NCBI RefSeq assembly: GCF_009741375.1
Contig: NZ_WOWP01000049.1
Coordinates: 1 to 50,743, forward strand
Reading direction: 5' to 3'
Length of the DNA: 50,743 bases
Source: Flavobacterium rakeshii
GTDB taxonomy: Bacteria; Bacteroidota; Bacteroidia; Flavobacteriales; Flavobacteriaceae
The notes beneath the pieces were generated by a model. The model had not been told where the DNA came from and did no database searches. It was given only the letters and a program-made list of their open reading frames with translations. Both the position numbers and the translations under genes were made by a program. This document shows, in pieces, positions 1 through 9,572 of this stretch; position 1 is the first letter of the stretch, and each line of letters begins with the position of its first letter.

Positions 1-711
1 AAACCTGTTGCAGTTGCTGTAGTTTGTGCGTTGATATCATCCCATAAGTATGTATAAGCACCTGTACCGCCTGTTACATCTATAGTAGCACTACCAGTTG
101 CTTCACCATTACAAAGTACATCAACCTGGGTTGTAGCTGCTGTTGCTGTTATAGCATCTGGCTCAGTAATGGTAAAATTATGTGTATAAGTACAATTATT
201 AACATCGGTAACAACTACTGAATAAGTTCCTGCGGTTAAACCTGTTGCAGTTGCTGTAGTTTGTGCGTTGATATCATCCCATAAGTATGTATAAGCATCT
301 GTACCGCCTGTTACATCTATAGTAGCACTACCTGTAGCAGCTCCATTACAAAGTACATCAATCTGGGTTGTAGCTGCTGTTGCTGTTATAGCATCTGGCT
401 CATCAATAGTAAAATTATGTGTATAAGTACAATTGTTAACATCGGTAACAACTACTGAATAAGTCCCTGCGGTTAAACCTGTTGCAGTTGCTGTAGTTTG
501 TGCATTACTATCATCCCATAAGTAAGTATATGCCCCTGTACCGCCTGTTACATCTATAGTAGCACTACCTGTAGCAGCTCCATTACAAAGTACATCAACC
601 TGGGTTGTAGCTGCTGTTACTGTTATAGCATCTGGCTCAGTAATAGTTACATTTAATGTTCCGCATCCATTACCATCAGTAAAAGTAACGGTATGATTTC
701 CTGCTGCCAAA
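1..711 (-). repeat. 237-bp tandem repeat, three copies inside the adhesin gene
   Basis: Units begin at 1, 238 and 475, each exactly 237 bp (79 codons, frame preserved). Units 1 and 2 differ by only a few bases; unit 3 diverges after about 645. A fourth, much older copy (about 712-870) keeps only the protein pattern. The array probably continues beyond the left edge. High identity suggests recent duplication or homogenisation by recombination. Confidence 0.9.
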
Positions 712-1613
712 TTTATAGCTGTAGGTGTTGTTTGACCATCACTCCATGAATAGGAATATGGAGGTGTACCATTTGTAATAGTAACTGTAGCAGAACCAGT
801 GTTATCACCATTACATGTTGTTATATTATTTTGAGCAGTTATTGAAGCCTCAGGCCCATTAACAGTAACCGTAAATGATGTTGTTGACACATTTGATGAA
901 GAATCTGTTACTGTATAAGTAACCGTACTAACTCCATTATTAAAAATTGTTCCACTTGCATCACCTGTCCCCGAAGCTGTTGTAGCTCCTGTAATATTAT
1001 AAGTTATTGTAACAGGATCTGTACAATTATCTCCCGCTAAAATCCTAATACGGTTTATTTGCGTTATACAACTACCAGAACCATTAACTACAACATTTGC
1101 AGGTGGAATTAAAGTAGGTGTTCCGCCAACGTGGATAACTGCCACAGCAGCATAAGAATTATTAGGATTGAAGCCTGTTAAAAGCCCATCACAAAAAAAT
1201 TCCCAAGTTGCTCTTTGTGTTATATAATAAGATCCCGGAGTTGTTGGTGCTGTAAAAGACAACGATTTTGAACCTGAAATTGGACCTGAAAATGGATCTA
1301 AGCTATGACACTCAGAAAAGATATTATTAATACCTAAATAATGCTGTGTAACACACCCAGGGCATTCGCCTCCAGCATTATATTGCATAGAATAATCATA
1401 TGAAAAAGTAACGGTTGCTCCTGCTGCTACAAAGGCTTCGTTTGTACCAGTTCCATTAAGGTTAATATTTGAGTAAGTTGTAGTTCTTCCTGCCTGACTG
1501 ACATTAATTGAACCTGAAGGTACACCTGCATAAGGAGTTTGTGTGTCTCCCGGGCATTGTCCCCGGGCATTCATAAAAAGCAATAATGCTAAAAATAGTA
1601 ATATTTTTTTCAT
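1..1613 (-). CDS. SprB-repeat secreted adhesin, 5' part (partial)
   Basis: The frame is open from ATG at 1613 to the left edge, 537 codons without a stop, so the C-terminus is missing. It starts with a signal peptide (MKKILLFLALLLFMNARGQ). A Cys-rich N-terminal region follows, then an HYR-like segment (STVTYTVTDSS, about residues 220-255), then SprB-type repeats with the WDD/WSDG, TATGLTAGTYSV and VTDxNNC patterns. The last three repeats are 79-residue units, nearly identical at DNA level (237-bp period). Such proteins are surface adhesins of gliding Flavobacteriaceae, usually exported by the type IX system; the T9SS C-terminal domain would lie outside the window. Function as adhesin is inferred from the repeat family. 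Total length is unknown. Confidence 0.85.
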   Translation of the reverse strand, partial: MKKILLFLALLLFMNARGQCPGDTQTPYAGVPSGSINVSQAGRTTTYSNINLNGTGTNEAFVAAGATVTFSYDYSMQYNAGGECPGCVTQHYLGINNIFSECHSLDPFSGPISGSKSLSFTAPTTPGSYYITQRATWEFFCDGLLTGFNPNNSYAAVAVIHVGGTPTLIPPANVVVNGSGSCITQINRIRILAGDNCTDPVTITYNITGATTASGTGDASGTIFNNGVSTVTYTVTDSSSNVSTTSFTVTVNGPEASITAQNNITTCNGDNTGSATVTITNGTPPYSYSWSDGQTTPTAINLAAGNHTVTFTDGNGCGTLNVTITEPDAITVTAATTQVDVLCNGAATGSATIDVTGGTGAYTYLWDDSNAQTTATATGLTAGTYSVVVTDVNNCTYTHNFTIDEPDAITATAATTQIDVLCNGAATGSATIDVTGGTDAYTYLWDDINAQTTATATGLTAGTYSVVVTDVNNCTYTHNFTITEPDAITATAATTQVDVLCNGEATGSATIDVTGGTGAYTYLWDDINAQTTATATG

Positions 1614-1866
1614 TGTAAATATATTTAATTGTATTTTTTGGACAGGCTAATATACAACAAGCCTACATTAAATTTAAGTTTTTATTAACATATTTTATTT
1701 AGTTAAGGCTCAACTTATTTTAAACAAAAAAGAAAGCGTTCGCGAATATAATTTTTTGATTTTGTTAATTTTAGAGTAGAATTACCTATTTTTAAATAAC
1801 AGGTATTTATACGTAAGAGAATATACTTTTACCTCTTCATCCAAATATCTTTTGGATAAAAACAAA

Positions 1867-1889
1867 AAAATACCCTTTTAGGGTATTTT
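1867..1889 (-). terminator. Intrinsic terminator after the S41 peptidase gene
   Basis: Perfect 10-bp stem AAAATACCCT/AGGGTATTTT with a 3-nt loop, followed on the minus strand by a T-run. It lies 27 bp past the stop codon at 1916. The rest of the 302-bp gap 1614-1915 is AT-rich and shows no gene; it should hold the adhesin promoter, but no clear TTG/TAnnTTTG pair was found. Confidence 0.8.
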
Positions 1890-1915
1890 AAAACTTTGTT
1901 TCTAAATACTAATAA

Positions 1916-4117
1916 TTAATGAGTTAATGTTTTAATAGCTTCATTAATAAACGCATCATTATCCTGTTTAATATCTGTTACAGACTCAATAACTAAAACA
2001 TCAGGGATTACCCCTATTGAGTGAAACTGACTCCCATCGGGGTTTTTAACTTTCATTCCGGTAAATGAAACTCTAAAATTACCTAAAAGTGCAATACTGT
2101 TTACATTTCCATTAGCACCTGCTGTAGGCTTACCTATAACTGTTGCCAAATTATAATGCTTAATGTATTGCGCTAAAAACTCTGCATTGCTTAAAGTAGT
2201 TTTATCAACAAGTAACACGTTTTTGGTTTTTAAAACTGTTTTTGATTTATGCCTGTTAAGTCCATACCCGCTACAGTATTCCTCAATATTATTAAATTCA
2301 GGCTCCAAAAACCTTTGCCTGCACATCCATTTAGCAGTATCTGAAACCTGTAAATAACTCAGTATTCTATGAAACCTGTCTTTTGGATATCCTCTAAGGT
2401 CTATAATAAGGCCTTTATAGTTATTAATTGTTGGTATAAGCGAATCAACCTCTTTACTACTTAACTGATTAAGGTTTATATAAAAAATACTACTGTTAAT
2501 TTCTTTGTATTTATCATGAGTACCTGCCTTACTGTAAAAATCTAAGTTCCTGCTGTAAGAAACATTGCGCTCTAAAATCATTTCTTTACCAAGAGTTGTT
2601 TTTACATTTATATGAGAATCTTTAAGCCCAAAATTTAACCTCTCAAGCAGTCTTACCTCCTTCCATTGTTTACTTCCCGATATATACTGCGAAATACTAT
2701 CTAAAAATCTATTGACAGGAATACCGTTTATTTCTTTTATAACATCACCTTTTTCAAGACCCGAAACTCCATGTAATAAATTCTTTACAGTTAATTCACC
2801 ATCATTAATCGTAAATTTTACAGGTGTAGCATATACATCATCAATAGGAGTATCTATATCTTTATTTCTTACATTTATATGCGCATCTTTAAATTTCTCA
2901 GTAAACTTTTCCAGCGTTAAACTATGCTCATTTTTCGTACTGCTATTAAAAGCGTTTTCTAGCCCAAAAGATAAAAGAGCATCCCAATCTAAATTAACTT
3001 CATTAAAGTAAGGGTAGAAATGCCTGAAAGCATTCCATAAAACAACAATGTTTGCTATAGATACATTAGTATTAAATTCATTTTTATCGATTGAAGCTAT
3101 TTTATTTTGAAGCCTCTCAAATAACTGTGATTTAACAATAGGTAATGTTTGCTCTTTATTAGCATATACAACAGTAGGGACAATTACATCTCCAATACTT
3201 AAATGCAATGTAAAAAACGGGTTTAAAGGCAGGTTATCTTCTGTTTTACGCAATTGTTCACTACGAGCCATACCTAAAACTGTCAATTGATTTTCTTTCC
3301 TAATCAGGTAGTCGGCTTTGGGTTCTGCAAACCAATTTTTATATGTAAACAAAGGTAAATTTACAGTAGTGGTCTCATTATTTACATTTGTTACTGTAAG
3401 TTTTAAATTTCTGAAAGAACTGTCTCCTTCTTCAGAAAACAAACCTATTAAGAGTCTACTTAAATTATTAAAATTATTTATTAAAAGCTCCCTAGTCTCC
3501 CATTGCCCGCCTGTGTTTGAAATTTTACTGTTAACAGCATGAGTAATCAGTTTATTATTTTTATCAAAAAGCTTAATAATACCAGAAGAAAAGCCTTTAG
3601 TATTTACCTCATAAACCAGTTTTATAGCTTTACCTTTTTCTATATTAAAAGGCAGAAAAAGTCCTGCACTTTTTAAACTGAAATTAGCTCTTGTTTTATT
3701 AAATCTTTCACCAGAATACATGTTACTACTATTAGTATCCAGTCCTAATCCGTTATGTATCCAGTAAACAGGATATTTTGCTTCACTACCCCATTTATAA
3801 AAATTATTAGTAAATGAAATTGACGGAGCTACAGGTAAAAAAAGTTCATTAAGCTTTTCTTTAAAATCCTGTTTTGTTTTGGCTTTAGATATCTCATTTA
3901 CTCCATGTACAGCAAAAGCTTTCCAGTCAATCAACGAAGCTTCATCACTGGGGTGAAAGTAACGAACAACACCATACAACTTTGCAAAATCCTGTAACTT
4001 TTGAATCTCAAAAGCATTTTGCCCAAAAGTAAATGAACTTGTAAGGATAAAAACCGATAAAATAAAAGTCTTTTTAAAACACTGCTTTACAAGGCTTTGT
4101 TTTGCTATATTAATCAC
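1916..4117 (-). CDS. Secreted S41 family peptidase (tricorn/IRBP-like branch)
   Basis: 733 residues, read from a GTG codon at 4117; no ATG lies before the signal peptide (FILSVFILTSSFTFGQ). An N-terminal region of about 270 residues precedes a helical segment, a PDZ-like domain (about 440-490, KGDVIKEINGIPV) and a C-terminal S41 catalytic domain. The nucleophile motif is TLSNAEF, where the family consensus is TSSAAE. It is followed by GKPTAGANG, where CtpA/Prc-type enzymes place the catalytic lysine in a GK(S/A) motif; this marks the tricorn/IRBP-like branch rather than Prc. The protein is expected in the periplasm or outside the cell. It is a single gene flanked by terminators. Substrate is unknown. 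Confidence 0.85.
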   Translation of the reverse strand: MINIAKQSLVKQCFKKTFILSVFILTSSFTFGQNAFEIQKLQDFAKLYGVVRYFHPSDEASLIDWKAFAVHGVNEISKAKTKQDFKEKLNELFLPVAPSISFTNNFYKWGSEAKYPVYWIHNGLGLDTNSSNMYSGERFNKTRANFSLKSAGLFLPFNIEKGKAIKLVYEVNTKGFSSGIIKLFDKNNKLITHAVNSKISNTGGQWETRELLINNFNNLSRLLIGLFSEEGDSSFRNLKLTVTNVNNETTTVNLPLFTYKNWFAEPKADYLIRKENQLTVLGMARSEQLRKTEDNLPLNPFFTLHLSIGDVIVPTVVYANKEQTLPIVKSQLFERLQNKIASIDKNEFNTNVSIANIVVLWNAFRHFYPYFNEVNLDWDALLSFGLENAFNSSTKNEHSLTLEKFTEKFKDAHINVRNKDIDTPIDDVYATPVKFTINDGELTVKNLLHGVSGLEKGDVIKEINGIPVNRFLDSISQYISGSKQWKEVRLLERLNFGLKDSHINVKTTLGKEMILERNVSYSRNLDFYSKAGTHDKYKEINSSIFYINLNQLSSKEVDSLIPTINNYKGLIIDLRGYPKDRFHRILSYLQVSDTAKWMCRQRFLEPEFNNIEEYCSGYGLNRHKSKTVLKTKNVLLVDKTTLSNAEFLAQYIKHYNLATVIGKPTAGANGNVNSIALLGNFRVSFTGMKVKNPDGSQFHSIGVIPDVLVIESVTDIKQDNDAFINEAIKTLTH

Positions 4118-4175
4118 TATAATACTAAAATTGTTTAGTTAAGTAATATAAGTAGAAATTACTGATTAATTCAAT

Positions 4176-4207
4176 AAAAAAGCCTCCTTAATCAAGGAGG
4201 CTTTTTT
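4176..4207. terminator. Intrinsic terminator downstream of hutH (bidirectional shape)
   Basis: Perfect 14-bp stem AAAAAAGCCTCCTT / AAGGAGGCTTTTTT with a 4-nt loop, ending 3 bp from the hutH stop codon. A- and T-runs on both sides let it work in either direction; the minus-strand role for hutH is the relevant one. Confidence 0.9.
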
Positions 4208-4210
4208 ATA

Positions 4211-5719
4211 TTAGTCTGTTACAGTTTCGTCTATTTGCATGTTATTTAAGAAGGCTATAGTATTCTCAATATCATAGTGTAGTATTCTGTCGTCTTCCAC
4301 TAGCGGAACTTCTTCCCTGTAGGACTTAAGGAACATTTCTATAAAGTCGCTTGATTTAAGCGGTCTTCTAAATTCAATAGCCTGAGAGGCATTCATAAGC
4401 TCTATGGCAAGTATACGCTCCAGGTTTTCTATAATTCTAAGTGCTTTTGTAGCAGCATTAGCTCCCATACTCACGTGGTCTTCCTGCCCGTTGCTCGATA
4501 CTATACTATCGGCACTTGCAGGGGTACATAACTGCTTATTCTGGCTTACAATACTTGCTGCAGTGTACTGCGGAATCATAAAGCCCGAGTTAAGGCCCGG
4601 GTTTGCCACAAGGAATGGTGGTAATCCACGCAGGCCTGATATTAACTGATACGTTCTTCTTTCTGAAATACTACCCAGTTCAGACAGGGCTATACCTAAA
4701 AAGTCAAGCGTTAATGCCAGTGGCTGACCGTGAAAGTTTCCTCCCGATATAATCTGGTCGCTGTCAATAAATATATTTGGGTTATCGGTAACCGAATTAA
4801 TTTCGGTACGGAATACCTTTTTCACATAATCAATAGTGTCTTTTGTAGCACCGTGTACCTGTGGTATACAACGGAACGAATACGGATCCTGAACGTGTTG
4901 TTTAGGGTGTGCTATAATCTCACTATCCTCAAGCAACTGGTTAAAACGTTGTGCTGTTACAATTTGTCCTTTATGAGGGCGCACCATGTGGATAAGTTCG
5001 TTAAACGGTTCTATTCTTCCGTCAAAACCTTCAAGGGAGATAGCACCAATAACATCGGCAAGGTAAGAGTACTTAATTGATTTAAGCAGTACATACACAC
5101 CGTATGAACTCATAAACTGAGTACCGTTTAACAATGCAAGTCCCTCTTTAGATTTAAGCACAATAGGCTTCCACCCCATTTTCTCCAATACTTTTGAAGC
5201 AGGCTGACGGAAACCGTCCATATTTACCTCTCCCTCACCTAATAATGGTAATGAAAGGTGTGCCAACGGAGCAAGGTCGCCCGATGCTCCAAGAGATCCC
5301 TGATTGTAAACAACCGGTAAAACATCGTTATTGTAAAAATCGATAAGCCTTTGTACGGTTTCAAGCTGAACGCCCGAATGTCCGTAGCTTAACGACTGTA
5401 TTTTTAAAAGAAGCATAATCTTAACGATTTCCTGAGGCACTTCCTCCCCTGTACCACAAGCATGTGATTTTACAAGGTTCTCCTGTAGTTTAGAAAGGTT
5501 TTCGTTAGATATTTTTACATTATATAATGAACCAAACCCTGTATTTATTCCATAAATAGGGTCACTGTGCGATTTCATTTTTTCATCAAGGTACGTTCGG
5601 CATTTTTCAATGTTAAGCCTACCTTCTTCGCTAAGCTCCAGTTTTTTTCCCTGAGTAATAATTTCGTTTACGACTTCAATAGAAAGCAGGTCGCTGCTTA
5701 TATAATGTATAGTTTCCAT
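4211..5719 (-). CDS. hutH: Histidine ammonia-lyase
   Basis: 502 residues, the usual family length. It deaminates L-histidine to trans-urocanate, the first step of histidine degradation, in the cytoplasm. The MIO-forming Ala-Ser-Gly triad is at 145-147 in GSLGASGDLAPLAH. NTGFG (59-63), the SHACG segment with His86 and QEDHVSMG near residue 415 are typical of the family. His at the position equivalent to P. putida HutH His83 fits histidine or tyrosine rather than phenylalanine as substrate. No hutU, hutI or hutG is present here, so the pathway is either scattered or the enzyme has another use. A candidate promoter lies at 5741-5771. Confidence 0.9.
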   Translation of the reverse strand: METIHYISSDLLSIEVVNEIITQGKKLELSEEGRLNIEKCRTYLDEKMKSHSDPIYGINTGFGSLYNVKISNENLSKLQENLVKSHACGTGEEVPQEIVKIMLLLKIQSLSYGHSGVQLETVQRLIDFYNNDVLPVVYNQGSLGASGDLAPLAHLSLPLLGEGEVNMDGFRQPASKVLEKMGWKPIVLKSKEGLALLNGTQFMSSYGVYVLLKSIKYSYLADVIGAISLEGFDGRIEPFNELIHMVRPHKGQIVTAQRFNQLLEDSEIIAHPKQHVQDPYSFRCIPQVHGATKDTIDYVKKVFRTEINSVTDNPNIFIDSDQIISGGNFHGQPLALTLDFLGIALSELGSISERRTYQLISGLRGLPPFLVANPGLNSGFMIPQYTAASIVSQNKQLCTPASADSIVSSNGQEDHVSMGANAATKALRIIENLERILAIELMNASQAIEFRRPLKSSDFIEMFLKSYREEVPLVEDDRILHYDIENTIAFLNNMQIDETVTD

Positions 5720-5740
5720 TTATAACTTGAATTGAAGCCC

Positions 5741-5771
5741 CAAAATTCACTAAACCTTATTTAAAAAACAA
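5741..5771 (-). promoter_or_regulatory. Candidate hutH promoter
   Basis: On the minus strand TTG (5769-5771) is separated by 20 bp from GAATTTTG (5741-5748), one mismatch from the Bacteroidetes -7 consensus TAnnTTTG. The -7 box lies 21 bp before the hutH start. By-eye match only. Confidence 0.45.
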
Positions 5772-5793
5772 GATTTTTATCAACTTTTCAATA

Positions 5794-7287
5794 TTAAGGA
5801 TGATTTGATTCGATTTCATGATAGGCTTTCCCTATATAATCGGGTATCATAGATGCAGTGAAAGCCTGCATTCCGGTTTTCGGCAGGGCAATATCTGCTG
5901 TGAGTCCGTGCAGGTATACTCCAAACACGGCAGCATCGGCAGCAGTGTAACCCTGTGCCAATAATCCGGTAATAATCCCTGTAAGTGTATCGCCGCTCCC
6001 GCCCGTTGCCAGTGCAGCATTACCCGATGCGTTTATGTGTACCTCATTACCATATACCACCATAGTACGGGCATCCTTAGCTACGAGTATTACATGGTAC
6101 TTTTTACAAAAAACTTTCATTTTCTCTATTTTGTCAAAGCCGTCATTCCAAGCCCCCATTAAACGTTCCAGTTCTTTGGGGTGCGGAGTAAGTATGGTAT
6201 TTTCAGGAAGTAGTTCCAGCCACTCTTTATTATAGGAAAGTATGTTTAGTCCGTCGGCATCTATAACTAACGGGTGTTTATACCGAATTAAAAAATCATG
6301 GAAAGCTTTTTGGGTTTCGGGATGCTGTCCCATCCCCGGGCCTATACCTATTGCTTTGGGTTCAAAATCAAAATTGATATGTGTAATATGTTCGTCACCA
6401 TCGGTTATTGCCATTGCTTCGGGGAAGGCTGTTTGTATCACTACATAACCACATTTGGGCAGATAGGCCGTTATGAGTCCGCAACCTGATTTTAATGCCG
6501 ACTTCGCTGCAAGGCATACCGCCCCTATTTTACCATAGCTACCACCAATAATAATCGCGTGTCCCTGTTTACCCTTGTGCGTAAAGGGATCTATAGGTAT
6601 GTAGCGTTTGTGTGCTTCAAAACCATCAGTAAGGTAATAGTTGGTTTCAACAGTATTAATAAAACCTCTGTCTAACCCTATATCCAGTATCTCTACTTTT
6701 TTTAGATACTGGTAATTATCTGAAAGATAAAACGAAAGCTTGGGCTGCTGGAAAGTCAACACGGCATCACTGTGTACCGCAAAATTTGTTTTCCTGTCCA
6801 TAAACACCCCCGAAGGCACATCTATAGAAACCACATAAGCATTACTGTGGTTAATTTTTTCGATCATTTCTTTAACCGAACCTTCCGGCTCACGGCTAAG
6901 CCCAATCCCGAAAATGGCATCTATCACCACCAGCTTACCATCGGTATACTGGTATATCTCTTTGTTATTGTATTTAATTCCGTCCTTATTAATACGCTTT
7001 AGGTTAGCCGTAAAATCAGGGGTTGGTTTACCGGCATCTTCCAGTATATCGAGTACAACGCGGTATTTGGACTCATACAGTAGGCGGGCAACTACCAGTC
7101 CGTCACCACCGTTATTACCCTGTCCGCATATTACATGAAAAAGCGTTTCCTTATCAGGGAAATTACGTTTTAACCACAGGAACACCTCTGTCCCTGCCCT
7201 TTCCATAAGCTCGTAGTAAGTTATACCCTGTCGTTCTACAGTTACCCTGTCGGCTTCCCTGTTTGCTGCAACGTCAAAAATTTTCAT
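5794..7287 (-). CDS. nnr: Bifunctional NAD(P)HX epimerase/dehydratase
   Basis: 497 residues, typical of the fused YjeF form. The N-terminal epimerase domain (about 1-210) has GQGNNGGDG at 55-63. The C-terminal ADP-dependent dehydratase domain (about 225-490) is of the ribokinase-like fold, with [19 protein letters not shown] and GGSGDTLTG. The enzyme repairs hydrated NADH and NADPH in the cytoplasm. It lies 74 bp upstream of hutH on the same strand, but hutH seems to have its own promoter. All key motifs are present and nothing is truncated. Confidence 0.93.
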   Translation of the reverse strand: MKIFDVAANREADRVTVERQGITYYELMERAGTEVFLWLKRNFPDKETLFHVICGQGNNGGDGLVVARLLYESKYRVVLDILEDAGKPTPDFTANLKRINKDGIKYNNKEIYQYTDGKLVVIDAIFGIGLSREPEGSVKEMIEKINHSNAYVVSIDVPSGVFMDRKTNFAVHSDAVLTFQQPKLSFYLSDNYQYLKKVEILDIGLDRGFINTVETNYYLTDGFEAHKRYIPIDPFTHKGKQGHAIIIGGSYGKIGAVCLAAKSALKSGCGLITAYLPKCGYVVIQTAFPEAMAITDGDEHITHINFDFEPKAIGIGPGMGQHPETQKAFHDFLIRYKHPLVIDADGLNILSYNKEWLELLPENTILTPHPKELERLMGAWNDGFDKIEKMKVFCKKYHVILVAKDARTMVVYGNEVHINASGNAALATGGSGDTLTGIITGLLAQGYTAADAAVFGVYLHGLTADIALPKTGMQAFTASMIPDYIGKAYHEIESNHP

Positions 7288-7396
7288 GGTTTATGGTATA
7301 TTAGTACTACTTTTACTAAGTAAATTTATAATAATGCTTTTACATAGCAGGCAGATAAAACAAATATTTAACTTGAAGTTTAAGTATGTACACACT

Positions 7397-7464
7397 GCTG
7401 GCACGAGCGTCCCGCTCGTGCTAAAAATGTAATTTTAATTAATACAAAAAGTGCTCGTACCAGC
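7397..7464. repeat. REP/BIME-like palindromic element, copy 1 (partly decayed)
   Basis: A 26-bp imperfect palindrome (7397-7422, core GCACGAGCGTCCCGCTCGTG) is followed 28 bp later by an inverted, truncated second arm (7451-7464, GTGCTCGTACCAGC). It shares the core and head-to-head layout with the element at 12411-12477. It sits in the 273-bp gap between nnr and the orphan gene; nothing else in that gap is recognisable. Confidence 0.7.
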
Positions 7465-7494
7465 GATGAGTATAATTAGTTTACCAAATAGAAG

Positions 7495-8206
7495 GTTTTA
7501 ATTTAACAATGTATATTCAATTCGTATAAGTAAAATGCTCTGGTTATAGTTAGTAATCTAATGCATCAGTTTAATAAAAAAAGGTTATACATGATTCATA
7601 TATTTAGGTCTACATCCAGCAAAGATGTTATATTCTTTTTACAAAAAATTTTAAATTCTTTACCTAAAGAGTATCAGTATTTATCTATTCAGTTGAATAA
7701 CGAATTTATATTAGGTATTAGAAAATATAAAGATACTGATGAAAATTGGTATGGTTTAAAATTGAATTCATTACTCTACAAGAAAAACTGTAGTAAAGGA
7801 AATTTTCTTTTAAAAAAAATATACATAGACAATCAGGAATTAAAAATAGATGTTTCAAATGGTATAATAATCAGACTGGCTTGTTCAAAACGGAGTATAC
7901 TTAAAATTAATAGCCTCCAAATTAACACAAAAAATATAGAGCGAATAGATTATGAAGATTCAGATTTACTAGAATTGAATAATATACTCAAAGGCAAAAT
8001 AGTAGTGAAAGAAACATTTAAAATAAATTTAGACAATCATATATACTATGTAATTGAAGATTTAGGAGATGGGAACTATATTTCTATTGATAAAGATGCA
8101 AAAGTGTACAAAATGGAGCATGATCCTTATGAGATAACTTTACTATATCCTAGTTTGGATATGTATATAAAGTAATTGTTTTAATTACAACAATGCATAT
8201 TCATTT
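7495..8206. repeat. Imperfect direct repeats flanking the orphan gene 7561-8175
   Basis: Left copy 7495-7522 starts GTTTTAATTTAACAATG and ends TATATTCAATT; right copy 8178-8206 starts GTTTTAATTACAACAATG and ends CATATTCATTT. The inner 18 bases agree at 16 positions, and the leading GTTTTAATT is identical. The pair brackets a single AT-rich gene, as after insertion or duplication, though AT-rich sequence can produce such matches by chance. Confidence 0.5.
7561..8175 (+). CDS. Hypothetical protein, AT-rich orphan
   Basis: 204 residues; no family recognised. It is a soluble, Ile/Lys/Asn-rich protein without signal peptide or membrane segment. Alternating hydrophobic stretches such as IYYVIEDLGDGNYISID and a C-terminal YEITLLYPSLDMYI suggest a mostly beta fold. 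A second ATG at 7591 (MIHIFRST) could be the true start; an AAGG four bases upstream of it is a weak ribosome site. The base composition is clearly more AT-rich than gcvT or nnr beside it, and the gene is bracketed by direct repeats and preceded by a REP-like element, which suggests an accessory gene. It resembles the immunity-type orphans common in Bacteroidetes only in size and style. Confidence 0.6.
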   Translation: MHQFNKKRLYMIHIFRSTSSKDVIFFLQKILNSLPKEYQYLSIQLNNEFILGIRKYKDTDENWYGLKLNSLLYKKNCSKGNFLLKKIYIDNQELKIDVSNGIIIRLACSKRSILKINSLQINTKNIERIDYEDSDLLELNNILKGKIVVKETFKINLDNHIYYVIEDLGDGNYISIDKDAKVYKMEHDPYEITLLYPSLDMYIK

Positions 8207-8315
8207 AATATTAAAGCCAAAAATTGTGAAATAATTTGTATTTCCTGAAAATAGCACACCGTTAGTGCATTTTTTTCAATAAATTAGCGCCGTTGAAACT
8301 TTATTATTATTCTAG

Positions 8316-9398
8316 ATGAAAAATACTGCGCTAACGCACATACACGAAGGCCTTGGGGCTAAAATGGTACCATTTGCAGGATACAACATGCCTGTACAAT
8401 ATGAAGGGGTAAATGTAGAACACGAAACCGTAAGGAACGGTGTGGGAGTTTTTGATGTATCTCACATGGGTGAATTTTTCATCACCGGGCCAAATGCCCT
8501 TGCACTTATTCAAAAAGTTACAACAAACGATGCTTCTACCCTAACTGTAGGGCGTGCTCAATACTCTTGCCTTCCTAACGAAGATGGTGGTATTGTAGAT
8601 GACCTTATTGTTTACAAAATGGGAGAAGAAAAATACCTTTTAGTAGTAAACGCTTCTAACATTGAGAAAGACTGGAACTGGATTTCGGGTAAAAACGATG
8701 TAGGCGCTACTATGGAAAACGCTTCAGAAAACTATTCTCTACTGGCTATACAGGGACCTAAAGCTGCCGAAGCTATGCAGTCTTTAACTTCTGTAAACCT
8801 TACAGAAATTAAATATTATCACTTTGAAGTAGCCGATTTTGCTGGTGTTAGCGACGTAATTGTTTCTGCAACAGGATATACCGGTAGCGGAGGATTTGAA
8901 ATTTACGTAAAAAATTCCGATATTGAACAAGTTTGGAACAAGGTGTTTGAAGCAGGTGCTGCTTATGGTATTAAACCAATAGGACTTGCTGCCCGCGATA
9001 CTCTTAGACTGGAAATGGGCTTTTGCCTGTATGGTAACGATATTAACGATACCACTTCACCTATTGAGGCCGGTCTTGGCTGGATCACTAAGTTCACTAA
9101 AGATTTCACTAACAGCGAAGCCATCAAAAAACAAAAAGAAGAAGGCGTTAGCAGAAAACTTGTTGGTTTTGAGTTAACCGAAAGAGGTATACCAAGACAT
9201 GATTATGAAATTACAGATAAAGACGGTAATGTAATAGGTATAGTAACATCGGGCACCATGGCACCATCTCTTGGTAAAGGTATCGGGTTAGGCTATGTGC
9301 CAACTGCCTATGCTGCACCAGACAGCGAAATTTACATCAGGATAAGGAAGAATGATGTAGCCGCAAAAGTGGTGAAGCTTCCTTTCTACAAAAAGTAA
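8316..9398 (+). CDS. gcvT: Glycine cleavage system T protein (aminomethyltransferase)
   Basis: 360 residues, the standard length. It transfers the methylene group from aminomethyl-lipoyl-H protein to tetrahydrofolate, releasing ammonia. Family motifs are [12 protein letters not shown] near the N-terminus, [12 protein letters not shown] at about residue 190, and AGLGWITKF near 250. The C-terminal barrel holds GIPRHDYEI and [19 protein letters not shown]. The start ATG follows an AT-rich leader; TAAATTAG at 8280-8287 is a weak -7 candidate. No gcvH or gcvP is adjacent. The broken prc-like gene begins 7 bp after the stop, so the two were probably co-transcribed. Confidence 0.95.
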   Translation: MKNTALTHIHEGLGAKMVPFAGYNMPVQYEGVNVEHETVRNGVGVFDVSHMGEFFITGPNALALIQKVTTNDASTLTVGRAQYSCLPNEDGGIVDDLIVYKMGEEKYLLVVNASNIEKDWNWISGKNDVGATMENASENYSLLAIQGPKAAEAMQSLTSVNLTEIKYYHFEVADFAGVSDVIVSATGYTGSGGFEIYVKNSDIEQVWNKVFEAGAAYGIKPIGLAARDTLRLEMGFCLYGNDINDTTSPIEAGLGWITKFTKDFTNSEAIKKQKEEGVSRKLVGFELTERGIPRHDYEITDKDGNVIGIVTSGTMAPSLGKGIGLGYVPTAYAAPDSEIYIRIRKNDVAAKVVKLPFYKK

Positions 9399-9404
9399 AG
9401 GCCT

Positions 9405-9557
9405 ATGAAAAACATACTAGCGATAGCCTGTTTGTTCCCTCTGCTTGCAGGGGCACAAAAACACGAGCAGGCCTGCAGTGTGTTTTACAATATAAACGCG
9501 CTTTTACAAAGCGAACATTTTAATCCTAAGCCGACAGACGATAGCCTGTCGGCTTAG
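9405..9557 (+). pseudogene. N-terminal fragment of the prc-like gene, ended by in-frame TAG
   Basis: ATG at 9405 begins a 50-residue frame with a clear signal peptide (MKNILAIACLFPLLAGAQ). The following QACSVFYNINALLQSEHF and KPTDDSLS are typical of the N-terminus of Bacteroidetes carboxy-terminal processing peptidases. TAG at 9555-9557 ends it. The same frame continues without shift as VFNRVMREMDDNR into the 624-residue peptidase body. A single-codon nonsense change therefore separates export signal and enzyme. If the stop is real and not suppressed, no full-length exported protease is made. Confidence 0.85.
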
Positions 9558-9563
9558 GTTTTT
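9525..9563 (+). terminator. Perfect hairpin plus T5 around the premature TAG of the prc-like gene
   Basis: Arms CCTAAGCCGACAG (9525-9537) and CTGTCGGCTTAGG (9546-9558) are perfectly complementary over 13 bp with an 8-nt loop, followed by TTTTT (9559-9563). This has every visible trait of an intrinsic terminator but sits inside a coding frame. The premature stop codon lies in the 3' arm, so completing the palindrome and creating the TAG are linked. Confidence 0.65.
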
Positions 9564-9572
9564 AATAGGGTT

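Noticed and set aside
1..711. CRISPR-like array
   Set aside because: Units are 237 bp, contiguous, without unique spacers, and in frame inside a coding sequence.
4211..5719. Phenylalanine or tyrosine ammonia-lyase instead of HutH
   Set aside because: His86 in SHACG and QEDHVSMG favour histidine ammonia-lyase; a tyrosine activity cannot be fully excluded, but HutH is the simpler call.
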